Of a stretch of DNA of 64,000 nt, positions 61,243 to 64,000 are shown in pieces (positions within the stretch are counted from its first letter, which is position 1; each line of letters starts with the position of its first letter). The DNA lies in NCBI GenBank assembly GCA_030533445.1, contig CM060062.1, positions 19,238,164 to 19,302,163 on the forward strand. Reading direction: 5' to 3'. The notes beneath the pieces are model-generated. The model did no database searches, had not been told where the DNA came from, and worked only from the letters and a program-made list of their open reading frames with translations. Position numbers and translations under genes: made by a program. The DNA comes from Cyprinodon diabolis (lineage: Eukaryota; Chordata; Actinopteri; Cyprinodontiformes; Cyprinodontidae).

Positions 61243-61360
61243 TTTTCATTTCATTCCTTTCTTTATTAATCCCTTCCTTCCTTCCTTCCTTCCTTCCTTC
61301 CTTCCTTCCTTCCTTCCTTCCTTCCTTCCTTCCTTCCTTCCTTCCTTCCTTCTATATCTC
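60240..61360. repeat. Polypyrimidine-biased tract of about 1.1 kb
   Basis: The plus strand is strongly pyrimidine-rich throughout. It contains a C25 run (60325-60349), about 30 TTTC units with one TGTC variant (61117-61241), and about 21 TTCC units (61268-61352), plus many imperfect CTTT/CCTT words between them. Such strand asymmetry favours triplex (H-DNA) formation and assembly error. SFFL/KERK frames are repeat translations. Confidence 0.9.
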
Positions 61361-64000
61361 TAGTTATTAAAGATCTGCTGTAAGTTCTGTATTCCATATC
61401 ATTAGAAGTACATAAGAGCTCTGCTACAACTGGGCATGTTTAAAACTGTTTTCTAACAAACATGTAGGACTCCTGATATCACCTTTAAACAAATGCTGAG
61501 TATATGTGTTCTGTATGGCTTAAGTTTCTCTTTGAATTTCCGGAAAGCGCTTATCGGTGTCCTTTTCACCCCTCAAGATGAAGGTGTCTTAATTACATCT
61601 TTGGTTAAAAAGCGACCAAAAGACACCCTGGGTTTTTTCCCTACATTGTGGGAGGCCGTGTAGTCTATTGTCTCTGTGACCTTTTTAGCTAGCGGACAAT
61701 TGGTTTGACTAGATTACAAATTAAGACACAGCACCAGGCACTTAGGAGGCAAGTCTGTTAGAGAGCTGCTCTATTAATACCAGCCTGTGAAAAAAACCAC
61801 TGGGCCATACATTTTAAACATCCCTTAAATGGCCATAGAGCCGAGCAACACATTTGCATTGTTCACTATCTATAATATATAGAGTTGCTATTGCTTTAAT
61901 AAATCCTGTGATACCTCAGTTAGTCTTTGCCAGTGGCAAAAAAGAAAGAAACACAGAGGTCTACTAAAATGGTTTTATTTAAGATAATAATTATGCCAGC
62001 AAAGTTAATAATTAAGAAGATTTATTCAAATAAAAGTGAATAAAGACCTGTTAAATAACCAAACAGGAACGCCACACAAAAAGCAAATAAAAAAATAAAA
62101 AAAAACCTGAGGAGGGTAAAAAAGCACACGCAGCACTCCAGGGGTCGTCTTTTATTAATCACAACTAAAAGTGCTAGCATTGACATGTTGAACAGATTAG
62201 CCTCTTTAATAACGGGGCGGGTCAACATCCTCCACTGCTGATCCATGAGGATATCCTGTCGGGAGGCAGATAACCTGCGTCTTTTATGTGCTGACCCTCG
62301 CCTCTGAGGGGTTAGCCCCCAGTGCTAAAGATATACTCACTTCACCACATTCAGCAGAGTTTGCAGGGTTTCTTTTGGGCCTTCAAAGTCCCAAAATGTT
62401 TAGAATTCCCGTATCAGATGTTTCATTTGATTGAATCACATTTGATAGTGGTACAACGATTATATTTCAGTGAAAATTATTTTCATCACCCATTTCACAA
62501 TTGCTATATTGCTGATGAACCAGTCTTTCAATCTTAAAAAAATGCTTCTTAATCTGAGCTGGTTTTTTTTAGGGAATTTAAGTTTTAAAAGATGTTCTTA
62601 TGATTCGTATTTTTTTTTATTTTTTTTTATTTTATACATAACTTTTTTTAAGTAGGGTTACATTGTTCAGTTTTTGATTTTTTTGCATTTTCTAATGCAC
62701 CAGCACTCCGAATTCATATGTCTTAGATACTTTCCTCGATTATGAATTTAAAAGCATAATATATTGATTACTTTTTAAGGTCTTTGGACAAAAACTTAAA
62801 AATTTGTCATGTTTGTTACAAATATTACCACTAAGAAAAAAAAAAAAGATGAGTAATGTAATGATCGCATGTTTCATTGTCCAAAGGATACAGGTGTATT
62901 GATTCATTTAAGAACAACTACACACAAAGAAATAAAAACTGGACAGAAACTGTTTTACTGCTACTTGTTCAAAGGGCCAAAGACTAAATGAAAACTTTGA
63001 ATAAAATTCCTGAATATTTATGAGGTTAAAAATTATGTTAAACCTGAAAGTTAAAAACATTAATGATGTAATTGTGCAATAAAGTGAATGGATCAAGAAG
63101 CCTTATGAAACTTAATAAATACCCTGTGTAATATGTTATATTTGACCTACATAAATATTTAAAGTTTTTTTAGGCACGGTATTAAAATAGCATAGATTCT
63201 ACCTTTGAATGTTGAAAAGTCTTACATTTTCTAAAGGTCTGTGTTTGAGCTTAAGGTTTAATCTCCCACTGTCTTTACAAATAGAAGTAATGGCCAAGAG
63301 CTTGTGTCACATTGCTGCCACTGTGCAGCAATAATACTTTTAATAAGTACCTCGCTGCTACTTAAACCTGACAACGGCCTGTCAGTGTGCTGTGTTAAAG
63401 AAGGCTTGGATTTAAAATAAATGAAGCTTTGAGAAAGACTCACCTTGATTTATTTTTTATCTACTCGCTTACCTTGTCAGCACCAAGCTCATTTCACATG
63501 TGTAACTACAGTGGACTTGGATGCTCTTTTGGCATCGTTATAAAACTAATAAAAAAGTTGTGCATGTTTTATTTAATTAGTATTGGGTGCAAACAAAATG
63601 AGTATTGAGTAGGTACCCAATAGCTCCTGGTGCCTGTCTTTTTCCCCTTCATGAACTCTTTCCACAGCCACAGTGGTGTTGCTCTGTTTTTAAAAAAAAG
63701 TGACCGTTTTCACTATAAGTTAAGCCACTTTCCCAGAAAGAAAGAGGGAGAGAAACGAGACGAGAATAACACTGATGAGTTTTAACAGCTTCAGCGAGGC
63801 GATGGGCAAATATAATAAGTGTTATCGTAGACGTCACCGGTGATTATCTCATCTGGGCATTTTGGGTGAACACGGTGGATTTAGCGGGCTCGTCTCCCAT
63901 TGTGCTGACATCACCCTTTAACAAACTGAATTAAATCATGGCTAAAATCATTGGCGAATGAGAGTCTGGGAACAGAAGGAATAAAAATGGAAAAAAGGGA
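61361..64000. promoter_or_regulatory. Intronic sequence; enhancer-like blocks 61540-61860 and 63690-64000
   Basis: 61540-61860 is balanced and repeat-free with GAAGGTGTCTTAATTACATC, GGACAATTGGTTTGACTAGA and TTACAAATTAAGACAC, a density of T-box- and homeodomain-like words typical of enhancers. 63690-64000 has GATGGGCAAATATAATAAGT, CACCGGTGATTATCTCATC and CATGGCTAAAATCATTGGCG and runs off the window end. Between them the DNA is AT-rich. The main zinc-finger exon expected for znf423 is not present. Confidence 0.33.

Noticed and set aside
61016..61370. KERK, SFFL and LPSF repeat frames
   Set aside because: Translations of the TTTC and TTCC arrays.

Overview
This window looks like non-coding vertebrate DNA, most probably from a percomorph-type teleost fish. 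The base composition is AT-rich. Microsatellites are abundant. Tc1/mariner transposons of the kind typical of fish genomes recur, together with short LINE and SINE stubs and hAT- and Harbinger-like non-autonomous DNA transposons. There are no bacterial-style operons, and nearly all long open frames are repeat shadows. Everything here comes from reading the sequence and remembering families; no database search was run.

The only host coding exon I can support is a 56-bp exon on the plus strand at 17769-17824. It has a strong polypyrimidine/AG acceptor and a GTAGGG donor. It reads (x)EATPPSLHGLTPQEERNE and ends at phase 0. Its end resembles the segment of the zinc-finger transcription factor ZNF423 (OAZ/Zfp423/Ebfaz) just before the first zinc finger, where the mammalian protein reads ...SQEERNE then DDED. 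If that is right, 1-17768 is the upstream intron and 17825-64000 is the large intron before the main zinc-finger exon, which is not in this window. Much of the moderately GC-balanced, homeobox-site-rich unique sequence would then be intronic regulatory DNA. A GTGAGT-flanked short open frame at 47255-47303 and a hairpin-bearing segment at about 51930-52133 are weak candidates for alternative first exons.

Layout. 1-17768: unique sequence with relics of one old Tc1 family (3029-3600, 15558-15917, 17073-17435), a second transposase relic (13925-14350), a solo end of a younger Tc1 element (13022-13196), a TIR element (3808-4448), and a 700-bp compound CCAT array with repeated interior units (8047-8756). 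17769-17824: the exon. 20743-21279: a Harbinger-like element with a TAA duplication. 21598-23202: a nearly intact 1605-bp Tc1 transposon with Sleeping Beauty-like IR/DR ends, a DD34E transposase and one premature stop that removes the last 17 codons. 29263-30612: another old Tc1 relic followed by the second copy of the 3808-type TIR element. 33385-33573: a LINE 3' stub continuing into a pentanucleotide array. 42477-44699: a dense transposon cluster, with a hAT MITE inserted exactly in the box B of a tRNA-derived SINE with an 8-bp duplication, then a separate TIR element, then a 51-bp LINE stub with a perfect 10-bp duplication. 60240-61360: a 1.1-kb pyrimidine-rich strand with C25, TTTC and TTCC arrays. 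The rest is unique intronic sequence with several enhancer-like stretches.

I did not find a previously undescribed biological system. The most useful observations are the exon identity, the single-stop Tc1 element, and the nested insertions with exact target duplications, which give a relative order of events.
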